Positions 35,578 through 52,808 of a stretch of DNA of 64,000 nt are shown one piece after another. The translations under genes and the position numbers were made by a program. Location: contig OZ020592.1 of assembly GCA_963971535.1 (NCBI GenBank), positions 58,688,324 through 58,752,323 on the forward strand. Direction: 5' to 3'. Numbering within the stretch: position 1 is the first letter of the stretch; the number at the start of each line of letters is the position of its first letter. The notes beneath the pieces were generated by a model. The model saw nothing but the letters and a program-made list of their open reading frames with translations, was not told where the DNA came from and searched no databases. Origin of the DNA: Notolepis coatsorum (lineage: Eukaryota > Chordata > Actinopteri > Aulopiformes > Paralepididae).

Positions 35578-36818
35578 GAACATGATATCACATAATCTTA
35601 TTGAATTCTGAATTTGTTGTTTATTGGTTGAGGGTCATTGATACACATAAATTATAAACATATCAAACCATGAAACTGACCGATACACTTAAAAACAGAC
35701 ATATCAACCTAGTTTTTTTTTACCTGTTTACACACTGATGAGGTAAAAAAAAAAAAGGGTTTCAATACAGATGTATTTTTTAGAAGTTTAGTACGCTCAA
35801 GCCCCAAATATATTTTCTTTAACCTGTTCTAAGGTATACAAATAGCACATTTATGAAGGACTTTGCAGAACAGCATCTCGTTTTTTTTAGCCCCCCTGAG
35901 TTTTATGCTCTCAATATTTCGATATGCATTAAATCCTACACACGATAGGAGATATTCAAACAGCTCAAAGATGATAATTCTAAGGCAAACAAAAATGTAA
36001 CTCACTCACCATAGTTAGTGTATAGTAGGGCTAACATGTATGAAAGTTGTTGATACAATATTATAATTCATAATAATTTTGCAGAAAAAAAAGCTAAATG
36101 CACTGTATTACCGGCGGAGGTTGTGTGCTCCTTGTCCCGATGATTGAAGGAAATTCATTTTAAGAACTATTTAGCATGAAACATCTTTATACAAAGATGT
36201 ATTTTATACATTATAACCATGAAAATAATGCAATGTTAGGTTTTACCGTGATTATAGTGTTCACAGATAGGAATGTATCCAGGACAGGGTCATTTATCAG
36301 TAACCCTGGACAGACTTGTGAAGTCAGAGATAGGAATGTATTATTCACATTCAATTATCCAAATGTACTCTGTTTGAGTCAAATTTACTCTGTGAAATGT
36401 ATTGTGTAGCAAAAACAATTCATATTGTTTCAGTGATGGCCTGGCTGATAGGTCTATTGTCGACATGTCTTATTTCTACATGAAAGATTTGCTTCATTCA
36501 CACAATAAATATGCTGTTTGTGAAAAAATTATGTATAATATCTGGACTGATTCACTGTATAGTGAATCCAGGGGTATAGTGGATCGATTATATTTTGTAT
36601 GAAGCACCTTAAAACAATGAGGCATTTCATTTATAATATCAAAAGATGTCTTATGTTCTATAAGATGTTCTTATGTATCTACAAGTCTTATGAAGAATGA
36701 TGTAAAAAGAGTTCTACTAATATATTTTACGTTAAAAACGTGTACAGAAAGATAAATATCCGACCCCCGGAGCCCTGTCGGAGTATATACAGGTTCTGTA
36801 CAGTATACCATATGCAAA

Positions 36819-36890
36819 TCCCATATGGTCTAGCGGTAAGGATGCCCTGGTTTCAACAGGGAGGCGCGGGTTCGACTCCTGCTATGGGAA
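36819..36890 (+). tRNA. tRNA-Glu (TTC), copy 2
   Basis: Same gene as at 20776-20847 but with T stem GCGGG/CCTGC fully paired (one G-T), so the cloverleaf is complete. The unusual G at position 32 and the A in the D loop are shared by all three copies. It may be functional, though a SINE or tRNA-derived origin cannot be excluded. Confidence 0.9.
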
Positions 36891-37378
36891 TTACACCTTT
36901 TCTATACAAAGCAAATGTGTTGGTATGCTTTATTGTAACTGTTTGGTTGTTTTAGTGCAACACTACTGTCACCAACATCTAAGAAGGATCTGAGGTGCAT
37001 TTAAGTCCTATTGATAGGTTTTTCCATACCTTTGCAAGGATATGTATGACTGTGCTGCATTCATTTATTTTAAATTTGGTGGACTTTTTATGGTATTTAT
37101 AGCTTATTCATGATTTAATGTGATACTTCTTATTGAATTGTTTAAAGAATATGTGTTTAACCCGAGGGGTCATTAATGTATGTATTGTAGGACCTTACAA
37201 ATATGATTTGATCATGATCCCATCAAATGGTAAAATGTTTTCAAGCATTACATTTAAGTAATTTAACAGACAGTGTTGACATTTCGAAGTTTTAAAGGGT
37301 TCCAATTCACATAGCTGAAGATAGTAGTAACCATTCCGCAAGTCCGAAGACATTCTAATCAGGATCGTAGCATAGGAA

Positions 37379-37744
37379 ATGGGGAATTTCTTCAGCAGGA
37401 CTACCAGCTGTATTATGAGCTCTATAAACTATGATATCGCATTGCTTTTAAAACATGCTATAGCTAATAAAGTCACCGATGCCCAGTTGTACACTGTAAA
37501 TGGGAATGTCAGTAACCTGCGCTTAAGGCTTTTTGAAAATATGTTGAAGCTGGTGAGAGAGAAAGGCTTGCTAAATAATTGGCAATATATGATAGAGACA
37601 CTCTCAGGGGATGAAAGTCTTCTATCTGAAAACGGCTTAGTTACTATTTTAGATCATATGAATGGTTATTTTAACCCCCTGAGGTCTAAAGTTTCTAGCT
37701 CCACCTTCTCAGAATATTCTCTTTTTTTTTGTTACATAATGTAA
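37379..37744 (+). CDS. Orphan 121-aa ORF (copy 2)
   Basis: Identical protein to 21336-21701, with the same upstream context. Confidence 0.4.
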   Translation: MGNFFSRTTSCIMSSINYDIALLLKHAIANKVTDAQLYTVNGNVSNLRLRLFENMLKLVREKGLLNNWQYMIETLSGDESLLSENGLVTILDHMNGYFNPLRSKVSSSTFSEYSLFFCYIM

Positions 37745-38200
37745 AATTACAGATTCATACCTTCAAAATAAGCCATCAATTGTCAAATTTGAGACGATAG
37801 TTTTCAATCAATGTCCTATCAAACATTCTGGTAAAATCCTAACTACTTTTCAGGATAGGACTTGAACTTGATCCAAGTTCATTCAGCTATCTGATGAGAG
37901 AACTACACTCCCAGAATTCAATGTGATCATTGTCACTAGAACCATTTCACACCTGGAGCAAAGGCCCAGTCATTCCTTTGTTATTCCAGTGAATGGACCC
38001 AGCAGGAGGCCTAGCCTAGCGACAAGCGGCCACTACATAGTTGGGTATTGAAAAAATGCTCATATCCAAAAGTAGTAGATAGATATAGGTCATACATGTA
38101 GGTATGCACTTGTCCTAATATACTAACCTACACTGTAGCACTCAACACTTTGATGAACATTGTTACTCAGCTGATAGAGGTGTGCCCTTCCTCAATAAAG

Positions 38201-38326
<126 letters not shown>

Positions 38327-38741
38327 TATTTACAGTACTGTACCATATCAAAAAAAAGAAGCAAACCAATAACAATTTGTGGTTGTATTTCTCTAGAATG
38401 ACTAGAAGACCTTCTGGGGTGGACGCCAAGCCTGTTCACACAACAGCAGGAACTTGCTGCACAGCCGCATGAATTTATTTTCATTGATGAGGCTGGATTC
38501 AACCTAAGCCAAACAACACACATTCAAATCCAACCCTAACTAACCTTACTGTCATGCACTTGTCCTAATATACTAACCTACACTGTAGCACTCAACACTT
38601 TGATGAACATTGTTAGTTACTCAGCTGATAGAGTTGTGCCCTTCCTGATGACTTGTCGTACAGAACTTGTAAGTCGCTTTGGATAAAAGCGTCAGCTAAA
38701 TGACTAGATGTAAATGTAAATGTGTAAATGAGTAAATGTAA

Positions 38742-38742
<1 letters not shown>

Positions 38743-38813
<71 letters not shown>
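38743..38813. repeat. (GT)n at the copy 2/copy 3 junction
   Basis: Perfect GT tract in the same position relative to the unit as 22641-22722. Confidence 0.95.
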
Positions 38814-42339
<3,526 letters not shown>

Positions 42340-42771
42340 CTATCTTCAGCTATGTGAATTGGAATTTGGAACCCTTTAAAACTTCGAAATGTCAACACTG
42401 TCTGTTAAATGTAATGCTTGAAAACATTTTACCATTTGATGGGATCATGATCAAATCATATTTGTAAGGTCCTACAATACATACATTAATGACCCCTCAG
42501 GTTAAACACATATTCTTTAAACAATTCAATAAGAAGTATCACATTAAATCATGAATAAGCTATAAATACCATAAAAAGTCCACCAAATGTAAAATAAATG
42601 AATGCAGCACAGTCATACATATCCTTGCAAAGGTATGGAAAAACCTATCAATAGGACTTAAATGCACCTCAGATCCTTCTTAGATGTTGGTGACAGTAGT
42701 GTTGCACTAAAACAACCAAACAGTTACAATAAAGCATACCAACACATTTGCTTTGTATAGAAAAGGTGTAA

Positions 42772-42843
42772 TTCCCATAGCAGGAGTCGAACCCGCGCCT
42801 CCCTGTTGAAACCAGGGCATCCTTACCGCTAGACCATATGGGA
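42772..42843 (-). tRNA. tRNA-Glu (TTC), inverted copy
   Basis: Reverse-oriented third copy with the intact T stem. Its presence in the older, inverted copy shows that the tRNA belonged to unit E before the hAT and TIR insertions. Confidence 0.9.
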
Positions 42844-45800
42844 TTTGCATATGGTATACTGTACAGAACCTGTATACACTCCGACAGGGCTCCGGGGGTC
42901 GGATATTTATCTTTCTGTACACGTTTTTAACGTAAAATATATTAGTAGAACTCTTTTTACATCATTCTACATAAGACTTGTAGATACATAAGAACATCTT
43001 ATAGAACATAAGACATGTTTTGATATTATAAATGAAATGCCTCATTGTTTTAAGGTGCTTCATACAAAATATAATCGATCCACTATACCCCTGGATTCAC
43101 TATACAGTGAATCAGTCCAGATATTATACATTATTTTTTCACAAACAGCATATTTATTGTGTGAATGAAGCAAATCTTTCATGTAGAAATAAGACATGTC
43201 GACAATAGACCTATCAGCCAGGCCATCACTGAAACAAAATGAATTGTTTTTGCTACACAATACATTTCACAGAGTAAATTTGACTCAAACAGAGTACATT
43301 TGGATAATTGAATGTGAATAATACATTCCTATCTCTGACTTCACAAGTCTGTCCAGGGTTACTGATAAATGACCCCGTCCTGGATACATTCCTATCTGTG
43401 AACACTATAATCACGGTAAAACCTAACATTGCATTATTTTCATGGTTATAATGTATAAAATACATCTTTGTGTTAAGATGTTTCATGCTAAATAGTTCTT
43501 AAAATGAATTTCCTTCAATCATCGGGACAAGGAGCACACAACCTCCGCCGGTAATACAGTGCATTTAGCTTTTTTTTCTGCAAAATTATTATGAATTATA
43601 ATATTGTATCAACAACTTTCATACATGTTAGCCCTACTATACACTAACTATGGTGAGTGAGTTACATTTTTGTTTGCCTTAGAATTATCATCTTTGAGCT
43701 GTTTGAATATCTCCTATCGTGTGTAGGATTTAATGCATATCGAAATATTGAGAGCATAAAACTCAGGGGGGCTAAAAAAAACTAGATGCTGTTCTGCAAA
43801 GTCCTTCATAAATGTGCTATTTGTATACCTTAGAACAGGTTAAAGAAAATACATTTGGGGCTTGAGCGTACTAAACTTCTAAAAAATACATCTGTATTGA
43901 AACACTTTTTATTTTTTTTACCTCATCAGTGTGTAAACAGGTAAAAAAAAACTAGGTTGATATGTCTGTTTTTAAGTGTATCGGTCAGTTTCATGGTTTG
44001 ATATGTTTATAATTTATGTGTATCAATGACCCTCAACCAATAAACAACAAATTCAGAATTCAATAGGATTATGTGATATCATGTTCTTTACATTTACCAT
44101 AGTTTCTGCTAAATATCCTGAAATATGTTTTTACATTTAGCAAAAATATAAATACACACTGTCTATAGTAGATACAAAAAAGATTTTGTAATACACTGTT
44201 TAGAACAACGCTGTTTGCAAGCTGTTTTACTTATGTAGCACATTAGAGTTACATTCTTGCATGACAATTGGTATACTTTTTTTACCAGGTAGTCATTTGA
44301 GATCATGGACCCTTTTTTTCCCCAAGCTAGATCTGGTACAAATGACTGATAAAACATAAACAAACACCTAATAATACACAATAAGCAGATTGATAAAAAA
44401 TGAAGACAGGAAAATGAGCAATAACACTATACAACAAACATCAATCTGCTTGTCTTACAAAAGTAGGGATGTGTCATGGGGGTGATTATGTCAACCCTTG
44501 ACTAAAATAGCATTATCCTTCTGACTATTGATTCAATCTAGTAAAAATCGACCTGTTTCATGATTTTAGATGTCTATTTTAAGTGTATCATTGACATTAA
44601 ACAAAAAATTCAGAATTCAATAGGATTATGTGTTATCACGTAACGAGCAATAACACTATACAACAAACATCAAACTGCTTGTCTTACAAAAAAGTAGGGA
44701 TGTGTCATGGGGGTGATATATGTCAACCCTTGACTAAAATAGCATTATCCTTCTGACTATTGATTAAATCTAGTAAAAATCGGTCAGTTTCACGGTTTTA
44801 GATGTTTATAATTTATGTGTATCATTGACCCTCAGCCAATAAACAAAAATTCAGAATTCAATAGGAGTATGTGTTATCATATGCAAATATTATGGCTGAA
44901 TTACTCGTGTGTACCACAATATAGTTCCAATTCTTTCACGAAAGTTGTTTACCAAGAAGTCATTGGAGATCATCGACCCCTCTTTTAGCTAGACGTGGCT
45001 CTAATTGACTGCAACAACAAAAGACCTTAAAATACATATTTTCTGATCATTACATTTGAGGTATCGCAAACTATATTGAATGGGTTTTTCAGGGTAAAAA
45101 AGAGGATGGAAGTTATTGATCTGCAGGAGGTTGGTATGGGAGAGATGGTCAGGTCATAAATATAAAATATAACACCACTTTATGCAATGATGCAGGGACA
45201 TTAGCCCTTCTCATTCTTTAAATCCCCTTAATTTGGAACTTTAAAATCAGATAGGGTGGTGAATGGTCTACAGTTTCAACGTTTTTGAAAGTCCATTACA
45301 GACATAGCTATCACAGAAGGTCTAGCTAGCATAGAACGCCTTTTACCCAAACTCTGTCCTAATTTTCAGTGATGCTGTGACATAAATGGGGGTTAGATGT
45401 GTTGGTACGGTTTGAACGGTGCTAAAAAGGGGAAGTTGACCTAAAATGTAGGCCTAGCATTGATACAGTAGATGGACATTCAGGCCTTGAGGTGATCTAT
45501 ATCCATAAAATAAGTCTTAATTAAAGACAGATGAAATACCTTATTGAAACATTTAAAGCAGCTTGGACAGACACACCCTTACAAGTTATCACAAACACTG
45601 GTGTATCTGCAATCTGGTATGTCCTAAATGTATCGATGTAGCATTAATGTCTATCTGTATGCCATATAGGCCCTGATTAATTGAAAATGGGGGACTCTGA
45701 TGTAAACAAGACAAAAGTCTTTCTCTGATCTGTTACCTCTTAACCTTGTCAAAGACTCATTTTCCAGTCAACATTGTATTAGTTTTACGAAATAAGAAAT

Positions 45801-46967
45801 AATAACTACAACTTCTCTGTAAGCACCGTGTCCCAAACTGTCAGCAGACAGACACCCTAGCCCTGGACATCTTCAGACCCCGGTCTGACTCAATCTAGTA
45901 AATTAGTTCCTTCCCCTTTTAAAAACATCTCATATAATATCTTGAATTTCCTTCAAATGTCATCTGGTCTTGGAACAAGTCAAATAATCTGAAATTAATA
46001 AATAATCTGCATGTTCTCATGAACCTACTTTGTGTTTTATTGCTACACGATAACAATTCTAATGATTTTATGCTACATTCATAAACGTTAACCCCTAGCC
46101 CCCTAACTCAGATATATATGTTGTGTGAATTAAATGGATGGAATTGAATGTCCATTGTACATGTGCCCATATAGGTTAGAATAATAGAACGTTTTATTAA
46201 CCATAGCCTTTGTGAATAGGCGTGAGGTTACAGTGGATTTGGGATCTGATCCGTTAATTCTAGTACCTGTTTTAAATTGTGTTCATGTGACCCCTTCCAT
46301 TGTGTGAACAAAAAATATGCTATGAGTATAATGTTCTACACTAACTTTCATGTTACAAAGATATAAACCATTTGTATTTGAATGATGACTGTAAATGTGA
46401 CTATAATGTTCTACAGTTTTACTCTGAGTTTGCATGTCGCCTAATCTTCACGCCCCCATGCAGTGTTTTTACACCTAGCAAGGCCCCTGTTCACACCCCC
46501 TCATACACACACACATCCACACAGACATTTTTATTTCAGCCCAACTCTCTTTAAGCTATCACATATAACTTTTATACCTAATCATATCTTTAAGTGTAAT
46601 AATTAATGTGAATAATACAAAACACTGTAATACAACCTTTTTTTTAAATAATCTATTTTAAATAAAACGCTTCACCGGTTTTACAACGGTGGTTGTAATC
46701 AGCCCCCCACCCTTGAGAGGCAGCCATCTAGCAGAACTTAGCCTCCAAGCATATAACTTAAACACTAGCCCTGTCCCCCGTTGGCATTACACCATGCTGT
46801 AACACCCATATATTTTATCTACACATATATTTTCCGAACACAAGTGTCTAAAGATTATGTCTTTATCCAAGAAACTAAAATATAGGCACATTACATTTGT
46901 ATTTTTCTTTTGCTTAAACACAAATGTCTAAAGATTATGTCTTTATCCAAGAAACTAAAATATAGAC

Positions 46968-47122
46968 AACATACATACATACATACATACATACATACAT
47001 ACATACATACATACATACATACATACATACATACATACATACATACATACATACATACATACATACATACATACATACATACATACATACATACATACAT
47101 ACATACATACATACATACATAC
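46968..47122. repeat. (ACAT)n microsatellite in inverted copy
   Basis: Reverse-complement equivalent of the (GTAT)n tracts, about 39 units. Confidence 0.95.
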
Positions 47123-47917
47123 TTATTGTGGTTAGTTAGAACCCCTATTTACAAGTTATCACTCTTTTTTCAAACAACATCAGCCTATTATTCACTTACA
47201 TTTGTATTTTCTTTTATTTAGACTTTTGCTTAAACACACTCTTCCATATGAAACAAAAAAATATAGGCACATTACATTTGTAATTTTCTGAACACAAATG
47301 TCTAAAGATTGTGACATTGTATTTTCTTAAAAAATATTCCCCTAACATGCATTGGGCATTCTCCAAGAAACATTTGTAATTTGGCTTTATCCAAGAATAG
47401 ACACAAACATGCACATACACGCATAGCCACACCTTGGGGGACTGTGAGTTTTTTTCTGCAGAAAAGGAGAAGTAAGACACGTCGTAAATCTATTAGACTT
47501 GACAGAAGCTGAATACACTAGTTTTAGGCTTCCCTATTCGCTATCGTCATTCTCCCGTCTTCTATGACAGCTAAGGGGGCTGTCACTTCAGAGAAGCTGC
47601 AGTTTGACAGAGAGTTATTCAGTCTACTGAGTGGAGACACACACAGCATGGGGAGAATTCTTTCTACACACACACATTTTCTTTCTACTCAAACAAATCT
47701 ACACACACTCACAAACAGCATACTGACAGAACGGCTATTGAACATTTCTGAAGAATAATACATTGTATTTTACATTTGTCATTTGGAATACACAAAATGT
47801 ATTTTATTCTTAATTCTGTAACTTAAACCACACACACACACACACACACACACCCACAGACATTTATTCTTAAGATACACACATTTGAAATGTTTATTCT
47901 GCATACCTTGGAATACT

Positions 47918-48508
47918 TGTAACTGTGGCCATTATATGGTTTCATCATTTATATGATATTTCAGTTTGTAAGTGTAATATTTGAGAATGTATTTATGTTT
48001 CATTTCTTATTTTCTTTATTATTTAATTTGCTACAATTTATAATATATTCATTGTGACGTCTGGTCATATATGGTGTCCCGTTAGGCTGCTGTCGTGTTT
48101 TTACCTTTGGGACTGATTAAGACACCTGCAAGCGACAGGGATGGTCGGAGACTGGGACTGATTAAGACACCTGCGAGCAAGCGGCAGGAATGGTCAGAGA
48201 CGAGTTGTACAGGCTCTCTAAATTCTAAGAGTGTACCACTATGTGTAGTGTACCACTATCAAGACTGTTACCAAGAACAGAAGAATAAGACCCCTTTTTA
48301 TGTAGCATGCAGCCAACGAGGTATTTAATGTTTGTTTGTATTTTGCTTTTCTGATGTGTTGTTTTCATACCGTGTATATTATTGTTTGTGTTGACCTGAC
48401 GCGACGTATGTTTCTGTTTAAGTTTTCACGGTGGATTGGAGGACCAAGCCTTTAATAAACCCGTCGTAAGGAAACCACTTGTGTCTGCAGTGCTTGGAAG
48501 GAGTTACA
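47918..48508 (+). repeat. BEL 5' LTR
   Basis: 591 bp, TGTAACTG...GAGTTACA. Positions 47996-48508 match the 3' LTR at 54005-54511 closely, with small indels such as 'caagactgttacc' against 'caagatgttacc'. Confidence 0.8.
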
Positions 48509-49213
48509 GTGAAAACTCGACTGTTCATCGATGCAAGTGGGCGATGAAACAAGTCCAAGTTTAAGGCCGGCGTCCAGCGGACCTTCCCAGACAATTGTTT
48601 GCTGCGCGCCGACATCAAAGGACAGATGAGTCACAAACAATACGCACTTCACGCATAAACACAAAGAAGTAAGAAGATGCACACAGTATAATGAGCAGCG
48701 TTTCAAGATAAAGCCATAAAGGACTTGGACATTATAAATTAAGAGTGGTCAGGTCAAGAAGAGGACTTTGTAAAAGTTTTTATAATATATTTGACTGTGA
48801 ATTCTAATTACTGTGGTGTGCGTGCTAAAACGCTTTGACTTATTTGCCTATATAATTTAACTGAAGCTAACCATTTGTACACATTAAGGTGTCAACGTTA
48901 AAGTATAAATATTTTCTGATTGAACACCCATTTCTAATTTAAAGTGTGTTTTGGAAATTATAACCTATAAAAAACACTTATAATTTATAGGTGAAGGCTA
49001 TTATTGGCATTTAATATTCATGTTCCTAAGCGTTCTGAAGTGCTTAATATATATGTAGAGGTTATTGTGAAAGCCAATTGAATTAAGCAATTTGATTTGT
49101 TCGGATAGTACTGCATTTAATTCAAATTCGAGTACAACACATGTTAAAGGTTTAAAGGTGTATTTACTATTTTTTCTTTACAAATTTTGGTCAATTTAAA
49201 GTAGTGATTTACA

Positions 49214-52200
49214 ATGACAGAGCCAATTGAGCCTGCAATTGAAGTAGGGGACAGTGTTAGGGATAGTGCAAATTCCCAAGACCGACCTGAAGAAGGTCAG
49301 GTAGAAGGTGCTGAAGCCCAGCAAGAGGAACCAAAACGATCTCAAAGAACCAGAACTCTAACAGAGAAGGGTAAAGCAATGCAGGAGGATAAGATCAAAG
49401 CGCTGCAACAAAGATTTAACTACATTTACAATAAATGGAGGACACAAGTTAAATCTTCTAAAGGTCCGTTATCACAATCAACAGAACATTTGTCTAATGA
49501 GCTGCTTACTGATATCATTACAGATGTCACAGGTCTTTCTAATGATGTGCAGCATATTTATGATGAACTACGTGACATCTCAACTCCAGACCAGGACACA
49601 CGTCTAAGAGTGGATCTGTGTGCAGGGATTTCTGAGATAATTGTGTCCAGAGCCACATTTAGACTGGGGGGAAGTGTGTTAGAAGAAGGAGAGAAAGAGT
49701 GGCCAGAAGCAGGCTCTCTCTTTGACTCAAGCACCTATAAATCTGGTTCTGCCACTTCTTCCAGGAAAAGCGCCTATAAATCTGGTTCTGCCACTTCTTC
49801 CAGGAAAGGCACCTCAGTGCGTTCAAGCAGTTCTTCTGTAAAGCGACGAGATGCTGTCGCTGATGCTGCTGCAAGCCAAGCTGTTCTGGAAGTGTTAAAA
49901 GAACAAGAAAAAGAACAATTGGAAATGCAGTGCCTAGAAGCAGAAGCTAAAAAGAAGATAGCTGAGCAAGAGGCAGCAGGCATAAAGCGTCGTTTAGAAC
50001 GAGAAGCAGAACGTTTAGAACGAGAAACAGAAGAGGTTGAACGAAGAATAAAGAGAGAGGAAGAGGAAGCTAAAATTAAAGCTCAACTGGAAGAAGAACA
50101 TGGAGCTATACAAAGGACTCTGGAGGAAAAGCGGAGAAAGATACAGCATTTGGAGGCAGTGAAAGGTCTTAATGCAGCACAAGCAAGAATTCTTGTGTAC
50201 GATCAAGTGGAGGCCACAGAAGAAGAGCGGAAAGACGTCCTAGAACATGAGAGGGTAGCAGACAACAAAGTGCCTGCTCCCACAAGTCCTCTGTCCCTGT
50301 ATACGTCTCCCGTACTACAAGTTGTGACCACCTCCTCAAATGACAGTACAGCAGAGCTTGTTAAGATGCTGGCAGGTGCTTTGAGTGTCAACAGAATTCC
50401 AATTCCTGAACCTTCATTATTCAGTGGGGACCCATTGAAATACAATGACTGGAAACTTTTCTTTGAAATACTGATTGATCAGAAGAGCATTGAAGACAAG
50501 GAGAAGATATACTACCTCCGTAGGTATGTAAGTGGACAAGCTAAGAAAGCACTTGATGGCTATTTCTTACTCGGAACCAAATCTGCCTATGTTGCAGCAT
50601 GGAAGATTTTGGAGGAGAGATATGGAAATCCATTTACAATAGCAAAAGCATACAGAGACAAGCTCCAAGCATGGCCCAAGATGGGATCTAAGGACAGCTT
50701 TGAGCTCAGAGAGTTTGCAGACTTTCTCAGGAGTTGCGAGGCTGCCATGGTCAACATCAAGGCATTGGACATTTTAAATGACTGTAATGAAAACAGGAAA
50801 ATTCTTTTAAAGTTGCCTGATTGGCTAACAGCGAGATGGAACAGGATGGTTATCCAAGAAGAAGAAGAGCGTAACCAATTCCCCTCCTTCAGCCAATTTG
50901 TAAAGTTTCTGACGAGAGAAGCGAAAATTGCCTGCAACCCTGTTACATCACTACAGTCACTGAAACAAGGTGAGACTGAAAACCCAAAAAGCCCAAGATA
51001 TCAAAGCTTTGGAGCAAAGACACTAACCACAGGTTCCAATGAAAAAACTGTTATAACATGCATTTTCTGTGAGAAGTACGGGCATACTTTGCATAAATGC
51101 AGGAAGTTCATGGAGAAACCTGTTACAGACAGAATCAAATTTGTTCAAGCTGGAAAGCTATGCTTTGGTTGTCTCAAGTCTGGTCACTACTCAAAGAGCT
51201 GCAACAGTAGGAATGTGTGCGACGTGTGCCACAAGCAACATCCTACATGTCTGCATGAGGAGCGAGCCAAAGAAGGACAAAGACCACCACAAGCCAAGCT
51301 AAAGCTAAATGAAGACAAGCCAGGTACAAGTCAACAATGGTACAAAGAAAGACCTCAATCAACACAATGCAAAGAAACAACCACAAACTCTACTTCACAT
51401 AGAGTAATACTTCATGAAGCTAACACACAAACAACTGCAATAATTCCTGTCTGGCTTTCATCCACGACTCAACCAACACAAGAAGTCCTTGTTTACGCTC
51501 TGTTGGATTCTCAAAGTGACACAACCTTTGTTATAAGGGAAGTAGCAGAAGCGTTCGAAGCAACCAAAGTCAAGGTCAAAGTCAAGCTCTCTACTATGAC
51601 CTCAAGAACCACAGTAGTAAGCTCTGAAAGAATAGACAACTTACAAATCCGTGGCTTTTACTCTGGTAAGAAGATATTGTTACCACCAGTCTATACTCGG
51701 GAATTCATTCCAGCCAACAGAACACACATACCAACAGATGGAACTGCAAAAGCGTGGTCCCATCTAGAGCACCTCCAAGGAAAGATTGCACCTATGCAGG
51801 ACTGTAAAGTAGGTCTGCTCATTGGGTACGACTGCTCACAAGCCCTGCTTCCAAGGGAAGTTGTGTCTGGCGAAGAAAGTCAGCCTTATGCACAGCGTAC
51901 AGACCTTGGATGGAGTATTGTTGGCCATGGGAATCCCTGTGTAGACATCGGAATCAGCCATCGCATAGTATTGAGACGAGTAACAGCAGGTGTGAAACGT
52001 TCTGTTAATCTCAAAACTGAAGTACACTATGTGAGCCGAACCCAAGTAAAAGAAATGACTCCCTCAGACATAAGAGTTCTTGAACCAGACTTCTCAGAAA
52101 AAACTGGAGAACATGACCCTGTGTCTCAAGAACATATCAAGTGCCTGTCGAAGTTGAGAGAGACCATCACGCAAAAGAACAATGGTCACTACGACATACC

Positions 52201-52624
52201 GTTACCATTCAAAGAAAAGGAAAAGAAAAGAAAAGGAAAAAGAAAAAAGAAGAAAAAACGACCTGTCAGAGAACTCAAGGTGGGAGAAATGAAGGAAGAT
52301 GATCCTGAACTCCACAAGGCTTTTGTGTGCAACACTAAAGCAAAGGAAAACAGATCATCATTGGATCGCCTACAGAAATTCTCGGAATGTGTCAAGTGTA
52401 GAAAGTACAGAAGACGTACTGAAGAACAAAGAATGGGTGACTTACCACAAGATAGATCGGAAGCAACTCCACCCTTCACTTACGCTGGCATAGACTGCTT
52501 TGGTCCGATCCATGTTAAAGAACGAAGGAAGGATCTCAAAAGATATGGTCTCTTACCAGTGTTGGGACTAACGCGTTACAAAGTAACGCGTTACAGTAAC
52601 GAAGTTACTTTTGGCGAGTTCTAG
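49214..52624 (+). CDS. BEL/Pao gag-protease-integrase remnant, 1136 codons, open
   Basis: In order: an acidic N-terminus; a Ser-rich stretch with a 13-residue internal repeat (YKSGSATSSRK, about residues 176-198); a long coiled coil (about 220-330); a BEL gag domain (about 395-545, 'PSLFSGDPLKYNDWKLFFE'); CCHC knuckles CIFCEKYGHTLHKC (about 615) and CFGCLKSGHYSKSC (about 650), then CDVCHKQHPTCLH; and a BEL-type aspartic protease with ALLDSQSDTTFV (about 761). After NGHYDIPLPFK the frame passes through a Lys-rich (AAAAG)n tract into the RNase H/integrase border (DPELHKAFVCNTKAK, about 1032) and integrase (CVKCRKYR...TYAGIDCFGP). The reverse transcriptase is deleted and the integrase lacks its His pair and catalytic core. 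The last 20 or so codons are read from the inserted hAT. Confidence 0.85.
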   Translation: MTEPIEPAIEVGDSVRDSANSQDRPEEGQVEGAEAQQEEPKRSQRTRTLTEKGKAMQEDKIKALQQRFNYIYNKWRTQVKSSKGPLSQSTEHLSNELLTDIITDVTGLSNDVQHIYDELRDISTPDQDTRLRVDLCAGISEIIVSRATFRLGGSVLEEGEKEWPEAGSLFDSSTYKSGSATSSRKSAYKSGSATSSRKGTSVRSSSSSVKRRDAVADAAASQAVLEVLKEQEKEQLEMQCLEAEAKKKIAEQEAAGIKRRLEREAERLERETEEVERRIKREEEEAKIKAQLEEEHGAIQRTLEEKRRKIQHLEAVKGLNAAQARILVYDQVEATEEERKDVLEHERVADNKVPAPTSPLSLYTSPVLQVVTTSSNDSTAELVKMLAGALSVNRIPIPEPSLFSGDPLKYNDWKLFFEILIDQKSIEDKEKIYYLRRYVSGQAKKALDGYFLLGTKSAYVAAWKILEERYGNPFTIAKAYRDKLQAWPKMGSKDSFELREFADFLRSCEAAMVNIKALDILNDCNENRKILLKLPDWLTARWNRMVIQEEEERNQFPSFSQFVKFLTREAKIACNPVTSLQSLKQGETENPKSPRYQSFGAKTLTTGSNEKTVITCIFCEKYGHTLHKCRKFMEKPVTDRIKFVQAGKLCFGCLKSGHYSKSCNSRNVCDVCHKQHPTCLHEERAKEGQRPPQAKLKLNEDKPGTSQQWYKERPQSTQCKETTTNSTSHRVILHEANTQTTAIIPVWLSSTTQPTQEVLVYALLDSQSDTTFVIREVAEAFEATKVKVKVKLSTMTSRTTVVSSERIDNLQIRGFYSGKKILLPPVYTREFIPANRTHIPTDGTAKAWSHLEHLQGKIAPMQDCKVGLLIGYDCSQALLPREVVSGEESQPYAQRTDLGWSIVGHGNPCVDIGISHRIVLRRVTAGVKRSVNLKTEVHYVSRTQVKEMTPSDIRVLEPDFSEKTGEHDPVSQEHIKCLSKLRETITQKNNGHYDIPLPFKEKEKKRKGKRKKKKKRPVRELKVGEMKEDDPELHKAFVCNTKAKENRSSLDRLQKFSECVKCRKYRRRTEEQRMGDLPQDRSEATPPFTYAGIDCFGPIHVKERRKDLKRYGLLPVLGLTRYKVTRYSNEVTFGEF

Positions 52625-52734
52625 TACTCTAACGCATTACTTTTGAAATTCAGTAACGCTACTTACGTTACTGAATGGTTCGTCACTGCGTTATTTGCGT
52701 TATATACGGCGTAGATTGATAGCGAGCGGTAGTG

Positions 52735-52808
<74 letters not shown>

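Noticed and set aside
52557-52624. Last residues of the BEL ORF as part of integrase
   Set aside because: From CAGTGTTGGG onward the sequence is the terminal repeat of an inserted hAT element.
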